From: Melioribacteraceae bacterium
GTDB lineage: Bacteria; Bacteroidota; Ignavibacteria; Ignavibacteriales; Melioribacteraceae
Reading direction: 5' to 3'
Length of the DNA: 7,585 nt
NCBI GenBank assembly: GCA_027036655.1
Contig: JALWEC010000426.1
Coordinates: forward strand, 1-7,585
Made by a program: the position numbers and the translations under genes. The notes under the pieces were generated by a model, which was given only the letters and a program-made list of their open reading frames with translations, ran no database searches and was not told the origin of the DNA. Positions 1 through 6,772 of this stretch are shown piece by piece; within the stretch, counting starts at the first letter, position 1; every line of letters begins with the position of its first letter.

Positions 1-605
1 AAATTATTCTTCAGGAAGGCTCAAATGAAATGTCCAAGTTTTATAAGTCAAACAATAAAGCCGATAGCATTTCGGCGATTAATTACTACAAAGACGCGGT
101 AAAAGTTTTGGAAGAAGGAAGAAAAAAATATCCTAATGATCCGGCAATTCTTTCCGATTTGGCTAACGCTTATGTCGCGGCAAAAATGTTGGACGTTGCC
201 ATGGACGCTTTCAAAGAAGGCGTAAAGAAAGATCCTAAAAACAAAGTTTACCGTTACAATTACGGCGTATTATTGTTGGGCGACAAACAGTTTGAAAAAG
301 CCGTTGAGGAATTTAACGAAGCGTTGAAACTCGATCCGGATTATCTAAACGCAAAATATAACATCGGTGTTGCATACATCAAGTGGGGAGCCGCAATTAG
401 AGATAAAGCGATCGCAAACGGTAAGGAAGACGATACGTCTTACCAGGAAAAATTCAAATTAGCTCTTCCCTATCTTGAAGAATATTTGAAGGCAAAACCT
501 GACGATGTAACAATTTGGGAATTGTTAGGTAAGGTTTACGCTAATCTCGGACAGACGGAAAAATCGAAAGAAGCATACAAAAAAGCCGACGAGATGAGAA
601 AATAA
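1..605 (+). CDS. TPR-repeat protein, 5' partial (C-terminal part)
   Basis: The reading frame is open from the first complete codon at base 3 (IILQEGSNE before the first Met at 30), with no upstream stop, so the gene almost certainly begins outside the window and the ATG at 30 is probably internal. Numbering from that Met, tetratricopeptide repeats are visible at about 38-71 (PAILSDLANAYVAAK...), 72-105 (KVYRYNYGVLLL...) and 160-191 (VTIWELLGKVYANLGQ), with a degenerate helix pair before them. One repeat, at 106-159, is interrupted by a charged insert of roughly 20 residues between its two helices. TPRs form helical scaffolds for protein-protein contact; the partner cannot be told from this fragment. 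The visible part contains no enzyme domain, and any signal peptide would lie upstream. A terminator follows 21 bases after the stop, so this is the end of a transcription unit. TPR identity is confident; the specific function is unknown. Confidence 0.85.
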   Translation, partial: IILQEGSNEMSKFYKSNNKADSISAINYYKDAVKVLEEGRKKYPNDPAILSDLANAYVAAKMLDVAMDAFKEGVKKDPKNKVYRYNYGVLLLGDKQFEKAVEEFNEALKLDPDYLNAKYNIGVAYIKWGAAIRDKAIANGKEDDTSYQEKFKLALPYLEEYLKAKPDDVTIWELLGKVYANLGQTEKSKEAYKKADEMRK

Positions 606-625
606 AAATATAATATGAAACAAGA

Positions 626-650
626 GGGAAGTTACGGCTTCCCTTTTTTT
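626..650 (+). terminator. Rho-independent terminator after the TPR gene
   Basis: A perfect 6-bp stem (GGGAAG at 626-631 with CTTCCC at 638-643) has a 6-base loop and is followed directly by seven T residues (644-650). A-rich bases before the stem can pair with some of the T run. It lies 21 bases after the TPR stop. The Shine-Dalgarno of the next gene starts only 4 bases after the T run, leaving no room for a promoter between them. Confidence 0.85.
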
Positions 651-653
651 CTT

Positions 654-659
654 AAGGAG
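654..659 (+). promoter_or_regulatory. Ribosome binding site of the DUF3467 gene
   Basis: AAGGAG lies 5 bases before the ATG at 665. It is a good Shine-Dalgarno match and fixes the start of the small gene. Confidence 0.8.
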
Positions 660-664
660 CAGTA

Positions 665-997
665 ATGAAAAACCAGAATCAAAATCAAAAAATCAATATT
701 GAGCTTGGGGAAAAAGAAGCTCAGGGAACTTACTCAAATCTTGCAATTATTACCCATTCCCCGGCGGAATTTATAATTGACTTCACACGGATTGTTCCCG
801 GAGTTCCGAAGGCAAAAGTTTTGTCAAGAATAATCACTACTCCGCAGCACGCCAAAATGCTGATGAAAGCTTTGGAAGATAATCTCAAGAAATATGAAGC
901 CCGTTTCGGCGAAATCAAAATTGAAAATTCACCCGAACATCAATTCGGTTTTACAACAAATCTGAATCAAGCCGATAATGACGAACCTGTAAATTAG
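665..997 (+). CDS. DUF3467 domain-containing protein
   Basis: This is a 110-residue protein without signal peptide or membrane span, so probably cytoplasmic. A Gln/Asn-rich start (MKNQNQNQK) is followed by the pattern I recognise as DUF3467, at about residues 8-86: YSNLAIITHSPAEFIIDF, then a PG...KAKVLSRIITTP segment, then helical HAKMLMKALEDNLKKYEARFG ending in EIKI. The length is normal for this family of small bacterial and archaeal proteins, whose role is not established. The acidic tail (NQADNDEPVN) looks disordered. The start is well set by an AAGGAG site 5 bases upstream. The sensor cyclase gene begins 9 bases after the stop and in the same frame, so the two are probably co-transcribed. 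Whether the proteins are functionally linked is unknown. The family call comes from recalled motif similarity. Confidence 0.85.
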   Translation: MKNQNQNQKINIELGEKEAQGTYSNLAIITHSPAEFIIDFTRIVPGVPKAKVLSRIITTPQHAKMLMKALEDNLKKYEARFGEIKIENSPEHQFGFTTNLNQADNDEPVN

Positions 998-1006
998 TTT
1001 AGAGCA

Positions 1007-4000
1007 TTGAAAAAACTTTTTACCATACTACTTTTTTTTGCGGCATTCGTAAATGTTTTTCCTCAGTCTCTTTCCGTTCATAACTTCACCACCGAAAACG
1101 GACTTCCGCAGAATTCCGTTTACTCGATATTTCAGGATCATAGCAGTTTTTTGTGGATAGCGACCGAAGACGGAGTTTGCAAATTCGACGGGACGGAGTT
1201 TAAAAACTACAATCGTGAGAACGGACTTCCCTACAATCACGTCCGCGTTGTAAAAGAAGACGGGAAAAACAGAATCTGGTTCGGGACAAACGAAGGCGTC
1301 GGAGTTTTGTATCCGGACTCCGGGAAAATTATAAACTGCGACGCCAAATACGGTTTTCCAAAAGATTTTGTTTACGGCATTGTAGTCGCCCCCGATTCGT
1401 CGGTTTATTTTGCGACAGGCAATTCGGGGCTTTACAGATTTGCAAAAGATACGTTGGTAAAAGTTACTTTGTCCGGTGTCTCGGATTCTCTCCGCTCTCT
1501 CGCGGTCGATAAGGATAATCGCCTTTGGGTCGGGACGATTAACGAAGGACTTTACCGGTTTGATTTATCCGATTTTTCCAAATATATAAAAATTAAAGAA
1601 GTTGGCGACAAGCAGATTCTCTCCTTATTTGTCGATTCGGACAACTCGCTTTACGCCGGGACAGACAAAGGGTTTTATCTGATAAACAAAGGGAGTGTTT
1701 TAAAGTACGACGCCAATTATCAGTTTGAAGATATTCCGGTTACTTTTTTCCTTGAGGATATGCACAACCGTATCTGGATAGGAACGCAGGGAAAAGGTGT
1801 TTTTGAATTTGACGGCGGAGAGTTTTCCGGTTACACTTTTGAAAACGGACTTAGCGGAAATATTGTCCTTTCGGGACTTGAAGACCGGCGCGGCGATTTG
1901 TGGTTCGGCTACCGCGACGCCGGATTAGACAGACTTCCGGTAGAGAAATTCCTAATTTACAATAAATCAAACGGGCTTGCTTCGAACAATGTCTTCGGGA
2001 TTTACCGTGATAGAATCGGCAGAATGTGGTTTGGTCATCTGGACGCGGGAGTTACACTTTATTATAAAAACAAAGCAAGAATATTTACGGCAAGAAAAGG
2101 AATCATCGGAAACGGCGCCGTGGCTTTTATTCAGCCGAACAGAAAAGAGGTGCTGATAGGCGTAAGAGGGGGAATTGCGAGATTCAATAATTATAAAAAT
2201 ACAATTGATTCGGTTTTTATTTTTTCCGACAGCATAATGAAAAAATCCACGGTTATCTCGATTTCATATAAAAACAGAGATACTCTTTTTCTCGGAACAA
2301 CCAACGGACTTTTGACATATTCTCTTTCAACAAACTCTTTCGGGAACTGCTCAAAGATATATTCCGGGATGAACGATACGTGGGTAAACAATATTTTTAT
2401 TGACGATAAAAAACAGAATGTTTTTTGCTCGGATCCCGAAGGCGTTTTTATTTTTAAGGATGATTCTTTGGTTAATCATTTAACCGCTGAAAAAGGTTTG
2501 GCAAGCAATACGGTTTTCTGGGGCTTGCAGGATAAGTCCGGTGTTTATTGGTTTTGTACCGATGCCGGAATTTCACGATACGATGGAAATGCTTTTTCTA
2601 CTTACACGGTTTTTGACGGACTTCCTTCCAATACGGTTTATTACGGAATTGAGGAAGGCGACAATTATATTTATTTCGGAACAAACAAAGGCGTTGTAAG
2701 AATTAATTATAAAGATTTTCCCCGCCTTAAAAAAGACGCTTTGAATATTTACACAAAGAAAGATGGTTTAGCCGGAACGGAGATGAACCAATTCAGCGTG
2801 TTTAAAGACGTTAAGAATAATCTCTATTTCGGTTGTAATAAAGGCGTTACAAGGTTTAATCCGGAAGATAAACCCCGAAAATTTCCTTCTACAACATATA
2901 TCAGAAATATTAAAATCATAACGGAAGATTCCGAAATCGATACGCTTTCCCGAAGTAAAATTGAGCTGAAATATTTTATGAATAATATTTCAATCGAATA
3001 CAGGGGAATTATTCTTTCCGATCCTGAAAAAACAATTTATAAGTACAAGTTAGTCGGAATCGATAAAAATTGGACTGAGACACGAGAGAATTCCATTACT
3101 TACCGCGCGCTTCCTCCGGGAGATTACAGTTTCGAGGTTAAGTGTCGAAACCAGGATGGGATTTGGAGCAAAACTCCGGCAACAGCGCAATTTATTATTT
3201 ATCCTCCTTTTTGGAAAACTTGGTGGTTCCAAACACTTGCAGTAATTTTAATGCTCGCTCTGGCTTGGGCTTTCTTTGCTTATAAAACGCGTCAGGTTAA
3301 AAGGAAAAATCTTGAACTGGCTCGGTTGGTACGCGAACGCACAAAACAGTTGCAGAAGGAGAAAGACAAAACCGACGAGCTGATTCACAATATTCTTCCT
3401 GCTTCCGCGGTTGCCGAACTTAAAGAAAAAGGATTTGTAAAACCTCGTCTTTTTGACAGCGTTACAATTTTGTTTACTGACTTTAAGGAGTTTACAAAAC
3501 AAGCGGCGCAGCTTCCTCCGAATGAGCTTGTGGACGAACTTAATAAAATATTCCTTGCGTTTGACCAGATAGTGGAGGAATTCGGTTTGGAGAAATTAAA
3601 AACGATCGGGGATTCCTACATGGCTGCCAGCGGGCTGCCTCAGGAAACTAACGACCACGCCGAAAGAGTTGTGAAAGCCGCGCTGAAGATGCAGGACTTT
3701 ATAAAAAACGGTACTACGGAATTGAAAATTAATTGGGTTATGCGCGCGGGCATTCATACGGGGAATGTAGTAGCCGGCGTTGTGGGAAGCAAAAAGTTTA
3801 CTTATGATATTTGGGGTGATACTGTAAATATTGCAAGTAGAATGGAAAGTTCCGGCGTACCGGGATATGTTAATATTTCGGCGGCAACTTACGAATTGAT
3901 TAAAGATAAGTTCGAATGCGAATACAGAGGGCGCATTGACGCTAAGGGCAAAGGGAAGATGGATATGTACCTTGTGCTCGGAGAAAAGAAAACATCTTAA
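1007..4000 (+). CDS. Membrane sensor adenylate cyclase: double propeller, Y_Y_Y, TM, class III cyclase
   Basis: This 997-residue protein should sense a periplasmic signal and make a cyclic nucleotide, most likely cAMP from ATP, in the cytosol. Order of domains: signal peptide 1-20 (MKKLFTILLFFAAFVNVFPQ); fourteen Reg_prop-like repeats at about 25-625 with motifs such as ENGLPQNSVYSIFQD and LWVGT; a Y_Y_Y domain at about 652-733 (YKYKLVGIDKNW, LPPGDYSFEVKCRNQDGIW); one membrane span at about 738-760; a charged coiled linker at 762-800; and a class III cyclase domain at about 815-995. Metal-binding Asp825 (ILFTDFKEFT) and Asp869 (KTIGDSYMA) are present, as are transition-state Asn941 and Arg945 (TVNIASRM). 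Lys865 and Asp934 match the adenine-selecting pair of adenylate cyclases; guanylate cyclases carry Glu and Cys there. The site is complete, so a homodimer could be active. The start is TTG, chosen because it gives the signal peptide and the first in-frame Met is residue 252; its Shine-Dalgarno is weak, and translation may be coupled to the DUF3467 gene. The ligand is unknown. Confidence 0.9.
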   Translation: MKKLFTILLFFAAFVNVFPQSLSVHNFTTENGLPQNSVYSIFQDHSSFLWIATEDGVCKFDGTEFKNYNRENGLPYNHVRVVKEDGKNRIWFGTNEGVGVLYPDSGKIINCDAKYGFPKDFVYGIVVAPDSSVYFATGNSGLYRFAKDTLVKVTLSGVSDSLRSLAVDKDNRLWVGTINEGLYRFDLSDFSKYIKIKEVGDKQILSLFVDSDNSLYAGTDKGFYLINKGSVLKYDANYQFEDIPVTFFLEDMHNRIWIGTQGKGVFEFDGGEFSGYTFENGLSGNIVLSGLEDRRGDLWFGYRDAGLDRLPVEKFLIYNKSNGLASNNVFGIYRDRIGRMWFGHLDAGVTLYYKNKARIFTARKGIIGNGAVAFIQPNRKEVLIGVRGGIARFNNYKNTIDSVFIFSDSIMKKSTVISISYKNRDTLFLGTTNGLLTYSLSTNSFGNCSKIYSGMNDTWVNNIFIDDKKQNVFCSDPEGVFIFKDDSLVNHLTAEKGLASNTVFWGLQDKSGVYWFCTDAGISRYDGNAFSTYTVFDGLPSNTVYYGIEEGDNYIYFGTNKGVVRINYKDFPRLKKDALNIYTKKDGLAGTEMNQFSVFKDVKNNLYFGCNKGVTRFNPEDKPRKFPSTTYIRNIKIITEDSEIDTLSRSKIELKYFMNNISIEYRGIILSDPEKTIYKYKLVGIDKNWTETRENSITYRALPPGDYSFEVKCRNQDGIWSKTPATAQFIIYPPFWKTWWFQTLAVILMLALAWAFFAYKTRQVKRKNLELARLVRERTKQLQKEKDKTDELIHNILPASAVAELKEKGFVKPRLFDSVTILFTDFKEFTKQAAQLPPNELVDELNKIFLAFDQIVEEFGLEKLKTIGDSYMAASGLPQETNDHAERVVKAALKMQDFIKNGTTELKINWVMRAGIHTGNVVAGVVGSKKFTYDIWGDTVNIASRMESSGVPGYVNISAATYELIKDKFECEYRGRIDAKGKGKMDMYLVLGEKKTS

Positions 4001-4012
4001 AAATTCAAAAAA

Positions 4013-4028
4013 TGTGATTTAAATTACA
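4013..4028. promoter_or_regulatory. Candidate CRP/FNR-family operator (near-palindrome)
   Basis: TGTGATTTAAATTACA is an inverted repeat with seven of eight base pairs matching. It fits the E. coli CRP consensus TGTGA-N6-TCACA except for one base in the right half, and the preceding AAA extends the left half-site match. Its centre, near 4020.5, is about 59 bases upstream of the start point predicted from the promoter at 4045-4072, close to the classical activator position near -61.5. It is also a near match to the GTA-N8-TAC site of NtcA-type regulators in the same superfamily. The region is AT-rich, so chance occurrence is possible. Confidence 0.45.
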
Positions 4029-4044
4029 GGGTGTTTCTTACCAC

Positions 4045-4072
4045 TTGACAATAGAATATTATCAATTATATT
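4045..4072 (+). promoter_or_regulatory. Sigma70-like promoter of the secreted-protein gene
   Basis: A perfect -35 box TTGACA (4045-4050), a 16-base spacer and a -10-like TATATT (4067-4072) predict a start point around 4079, giving a leader of about 32 bases. It is the best promoter match I found between genes in the window. No terminator hairpin was seen between the cyclase stop and this promoter, so read-through from the cyclase gene may add to expression. Confidence 0.65.
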
Positions 4073-4099
4073 GTTGTTGAAAATAATTAATTCATCATT

Positions 4100-4105
4100 A
4101 GGAGG
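4100..4105 (+). promoter_or_regulatory. Strong ribosome binding site of the T9SS-secreted protein
   Basis: AGGAGG, a full Shine-Dalgarno core, lies 5 bases before the ATG at 4111. Together with the good promoter it suggests high expression. It is the strongest such site in the window. Confidence 0.85.
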
Positions 4106-4110
4106 AAAAA

Positions 4111-5022
4111 ATGAAAAAAATATTTACCATTTTGATAGCTCTTGTTTTCAGCACCGGTTTATTTGCCCAAGAGCATACGGTTTCATATCAGCTTATTGTC
4201 TGGAATCCATGCGACGGTAGCAACGTTACGGTTACCGGCGGAAGTTTTGAAACCGGACAAAGTTTTACATTACCTGCCTTTACCCTGCCGAGCACAATGA
4301 GTAGTTGGCAGCAATTATATGATGCATTGGTTGGAACGTCTTTCGGAATAGATTCCGGGGCGTTAAATGAAAACATCACAATCGGCATTAATATGTTCAA
4401 CTTTAGCTGTCAAGATACGGGATACTACTTTGACCAGAATGTATTTATGTTTCTTGGTGTAACCGTTGTCGGCGATAGTTCCGGTATGCACGGCTTGGAT
4501 GATTTTTATTACTTTCAGCCGGGGAAATATGCACGCTTAATTATTCCCCAAAGCGAGGCATTTAATTCCTTGCTGCAATTTTTGAATATCGGATTAAACG
4601 AAATTGGTTTCGGTTACTATATTGAGGATGCATTTTACGGAAACGGACTTTCATTTAGTGTCAATGCCGATAATATTGAACTTGATTTATCTCACTTCTC
4701 AAAATTCGGCGGCGGACGCGGTTCTCTTGTTGGAGTTGAGAATGAAGGAAACAAGCCGAATAAATTTTCACTGTCGCAGAATTATCCGAATCCGTTTAAC
4801 CCGACTACTCACATCAGATATACATTGCCGAACGACGGATTTGTTACTCTTAAGGTTTACAATGCGCTCGGCGCGGAAGTTCGGACTTTGGTTTCCGGAA
4901 ATATGACAGCCGGAGTTCATGAAATTAACTTTGACGGAAGCAAACTTTCATCGGGAATTTATTTTTACGAACTGAGACAAAACAATAAAGTTATAACCAA
5001 AAAGATGATTTTGATGAAATAA
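4111..5022 (+). CDS. Secreted protein with C-terminal T9SS type A sorting domain
   Basis: The 303-residue precursor starts with a typical signal peptide (MKKIFTILIALVFSTGLFAQ, cleavage probably after residue 20). Residues about 207-303 form the Ig-like type IX secretion sorting domain: NYPNPFNPTT at 224-233, then TLKVYNALGAEVRTLVSG, SGIYFYEL and a basic end with KKMILMK. This domain takes the protein across the outer membrane through the T9SS and is usually removed or anchored at the surface. The passenger (about 21-206) is a short, beta-rich, Gly/Phe/Tyr-rich region with two cysteines (34 and 100) that could form a disulfide, and an ELDLSHFSKFGGG stretch before the linker. I do not recognise a catalytic domain in it. 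The gene has its own promoter and strong ribosome binding site, with a CRP-like site upstream, and ends before a hairpin terminator. The sorting domain is confident; the passenger function is unknown. Confidence 0.88.
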   Translation: MKKIFTILIALVFSTGLFAQEHTVSYQLIVWNPCDGSNVTVTGGSFETGQSFTLPAFTLPSTMSSWQQLYDALVGTSFGIDSGALNENITIGINMFNFSCQDTGYYFDQNVFMFLGVTVVGDSSGMHGLDDFYYFQPGKYARLIIPQSEAFNSLLQFLNIGLNEIGFGYYIEDAFYGNGLSFSVNADNIELDLSHFSKFGGGRGSLVGVENEGNKPNKFSLSQNYPNPFNPTTHIRYTLPNDGFVTLKVYNALGAEVRTLVSGNMTAGVHEINFDGSKLSSGIYFYELRQNNKVITKKMILMK

Positions 5023-5058
5023 TATTCTTGTATTTCATCTTCAGATTCAATATTATTT

Positions 5059-5089
5059 AAGACCGTAGATTTTTTTCTACGGTCTTTTT
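5059..5089 (+). terminator. Rho-independent terminator after the secreted-protein gene
   Basis: An 11-bp perfect stem (AAGACCGTAGA at 5059-5069 with TCTACGGTCTT at 5076-5086) has a six-T loop and is followed by further T residues to 5089. The A and T residues at the stem base allow some terminator activity on the reverse strand too. It lies 36 bases after the stop at 5022 and 24 bases before the next ATG. Confidence 0.88.
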
Positions 5090-5113
5090 CTACAATAAAG
5101 AGAGAGCAGTAAA

Positions 5114-6760
5114 ATGATAAAAAGAATTATACCTTTGGTAAGTTTTCTGGTTTTATCCGTAATGCTTACATCTTGTTTTGATCCTCCCAAAGAGCCTGTC
5201 GCCCCTTCGTGGGATGTTAGTGTAAACGTTCCTTTGATGGATGATCAAATTAAGGTGGTTGACCTTTTAGATCCGGATTCAACTGATTTTATTGGACTTT
5301 ACAACACAAATGATATTAACGACAGTTTATATTTTATATTCGTTAATAACATCGAAAAAACAACCCGTCTTTATGATTCCATTAAGGTACCTGCCCCGTC
5401 ATTTCCGGCAAGCATACACTTGCAAACTCCCGCAACAGGCGAAGAACAATCAACGGGACTTGTTTATAACCCCAATGATGATTATCATCTTATCTCGGCA
5501 ACGTTTAATAACGGAAGTTTTATATTTACAATGACAAACAATACCTCGGATCCCGTTGACTTTACAGTAATTGTCCCCGGATTTAAAGACAGAAACAATC
5601 CGAACACATCATTAACCGTAGGTGGCAATATCCCCGGAAATTCTTCGGAAACATTTAATTCCGATATTTCCACATTTACATATACCGAGCTTCCGGTTAA
5701 TGAAGGCTTCCCGCTCGTTCCTCCGTACAACTATCAGAATGCAGCCGGATTCTTAATTGTTCTTAACGCAGATGCGCAAAATCCGGTTGATCTGACTTTG
5801 GATATTTCATCGACGCCCATGACCGTTACGAGATTGGAAGGTAAAATTGCAAGAACGGAATTAACCGGTCTTTCTCAAACTATTACCACGGGCTTAAAAA
5901 GCGATTTCAGTAATTTAGCGGATGCATTACGCTTGGAAGCTGCGGACTTTCATCTCGGAATTGAAACATTCGGTGAAATGAGAAACCTGAAAATAGTGTT
6001 TAACGATATGTCTATAATCGGATACGATGAAGATGAAAGCGGTAATCTGGTAAACCCAAGTTCGTTGCTTTTTAACGGAAATCCGACGTTTTCGGATTCC
6101 ATGATTGCGGGAATTCCTTACTCAAGAGATTTCAATCAGGATAATACTAACATCAATGAATTTATTCTGAATTTACCCGCTGCCATTAAAATCTCAAATA
6201 GTTTTGCTTTGGATTCGGCTTATCCCGATTCGAATATCGTCCTTTCCACTTCCGACTCGATTAAAATTTCCGCCGGTTTTTCGGCACCATTAATTGTTTC
6301 CGCTAAGCGTGCTTCTTATGACGGTTCTGTGGATTTAAATATTGACGATAGTAATCGAGATAAATTCGATAAAATTGTTTCGGCTTATATAACGGCTGAT
6401 ATTGAGAACAGAATTCCCGTTAAAGTTGTAGCTCATGCCGTAATATTTGCTGAAAACGGAGATTCGCTATTTACCGTCCATGATGCCGATGGAAATGAGA
6501 ATATTGTGGTTGCCGCAGCGGGAGTCGATTCGGATGGAATTGCGATTACTCCAACGCATACCGTACTAAAGATACCGGTATCCAACGCCGAAATGCAGCA
6601 AATCTTAAACGGATACCAGGTTAAAGTGTCTGTCGCGGCTTATACAACCGGTTCTACTGATACGGATTTTGGCCCTTATGTCCGCATCAGAGCAAACGAT
6701 TTCCTTCGTTACAAGCTCAAGGCGACCGGCGTTTATCATGTTGAAGTTAATAATAATTAA
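5114..6760 (+). CDS. Putative envelope lipoprotein of unknown function
   Basis: This is a 548-residue lipoprotein precursor. After a basic start and hydrophobic core comes the lipobox LTSC with the acceptor cysteine at residue 21, the only cysteine in the protein. The mature N terminus (FDPPKEPVAPSWDVSVNVPL) is proline-rich, as is common for a linker to a folded envelope domain. The rest looks beta-rich, with alternating Val/Ile/Thr strands and many Asn, Asp and Ser (for example MTNNTSDPVDFTVIVPGF), and has no second membrane span. I recognise no enzyme motif. The Shine-Dalgarno is weak (a GAGAG stretch about 9 bases upstream), but the signal peptide supports this ATG. A terminator hairpin lies just upstream; no clear promoter was seen. 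The outer-membrane barrel gene starts 12 bases after the stop, so the two likely form an operon and may act together at the outer membrane. The lipoprotein nature is confident; the role is unknown. Confidence 0.8.
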   Translation: MIKRIIPLVSFLVLSVMLTSCFDPPKEPVAPSWDVSVNVPLMDDQIKVVDLLDPDSTDFIGLYNTNDINDSLYFIFVNNIEKTTRLYDSIKVPAPSFPASIHLQTPATGEEQSTGLVYNPNDDYHLISATFNNGSFIFTMTNNTSDPVDFTVIVPGFKDRNNPNTSLTVGGNIPGNSSETFNSDISTFTYTELPVNEGFPLVPPYNYQNAAGFLIVLNADAQNPVDLTLDISSTPMTVTRLEGKIARTELTGLSQTITTGLKSDFSNLADALRLEAADFHLGIETFGEMRNLKIVFNDMSIIGYDEDESGNLVNPSSLLFNGNPTFSDSMIAGIPYSRDFNQDNTNINEFILNLPAAIKISNSFALDSAYPDSNIVLSTSDSIKISAGFSAPLIVSAKRASYDGSVDLNIDDSNRDKFDKIVSAYITADIENRIPVKVVAHAVIFAENGDSLFTVHDADGNENIVVAAAGVDSDGIAITPTHTVLKIPVSNAEMQQILNGYQVKVSVAAYTTGSTDTDFGPYVRIRANDFLRYKLKATGVYHVEVNNN

Positions 6761-6764
6761 GGGA
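6759..6764 (+). promoter_or_regulatory. Ribosome binding site of the outer-membrane barrel gene
   Basis: AAGGGA overlaps the last bases of the lipoprotein stop codon and lies 8 bases before the ATG at 6773. It is a moderate Shine-Dalgarno match and suggests coupled translation of the pair. Confidence 0.5.
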
Positions 6765-6772
6765 CAAAGACG

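Noticed and set aside
30..32. ATG at 30 as the true start of the TPR gene.
   Set aside because: The frame is open to the window edge, no Shine-Dalgarno precedes this ATG at a suitable distance beyond a modest GGAAGG-like stretch, and the repeat region seems to lack its beginning. An upstream start is more likely.
986..1012. Stop-codon read-through making a DUF3467-cyclase fusion, since both genes share a frame across one TAG.
   Set aside because: A fusion would bury the signal peptide in the middle of the chain and stop export of the propellers. Sharing a frame happens by chance one time in three.
1032..1039. A run of eight T residues early in the sensor cyclase gene, a possible slippage site for phase variation.
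   Set aside because: The frame is intact, the tract is short and falls in Leu/Phe codons of the signal peptide where T-rich sequence is expected. Nothing else supports phase variation.
1079..2881. Propeller repeats considered as tandem DNA repeats.
   Set aside because: The repetition is at protein level only; nucleotide copies are too diverged to be a DNA repeat array.
3248..3502. Minus-strand open frame of 84 codons opposite the membrane span and linker of the cyclase.
   Set aside because: It lies wholly inside a convincing gene, has no recognisable domain or ribosome site, and is best explained as a shadow frame; the same holds for the other short overlapping frames on both strands.
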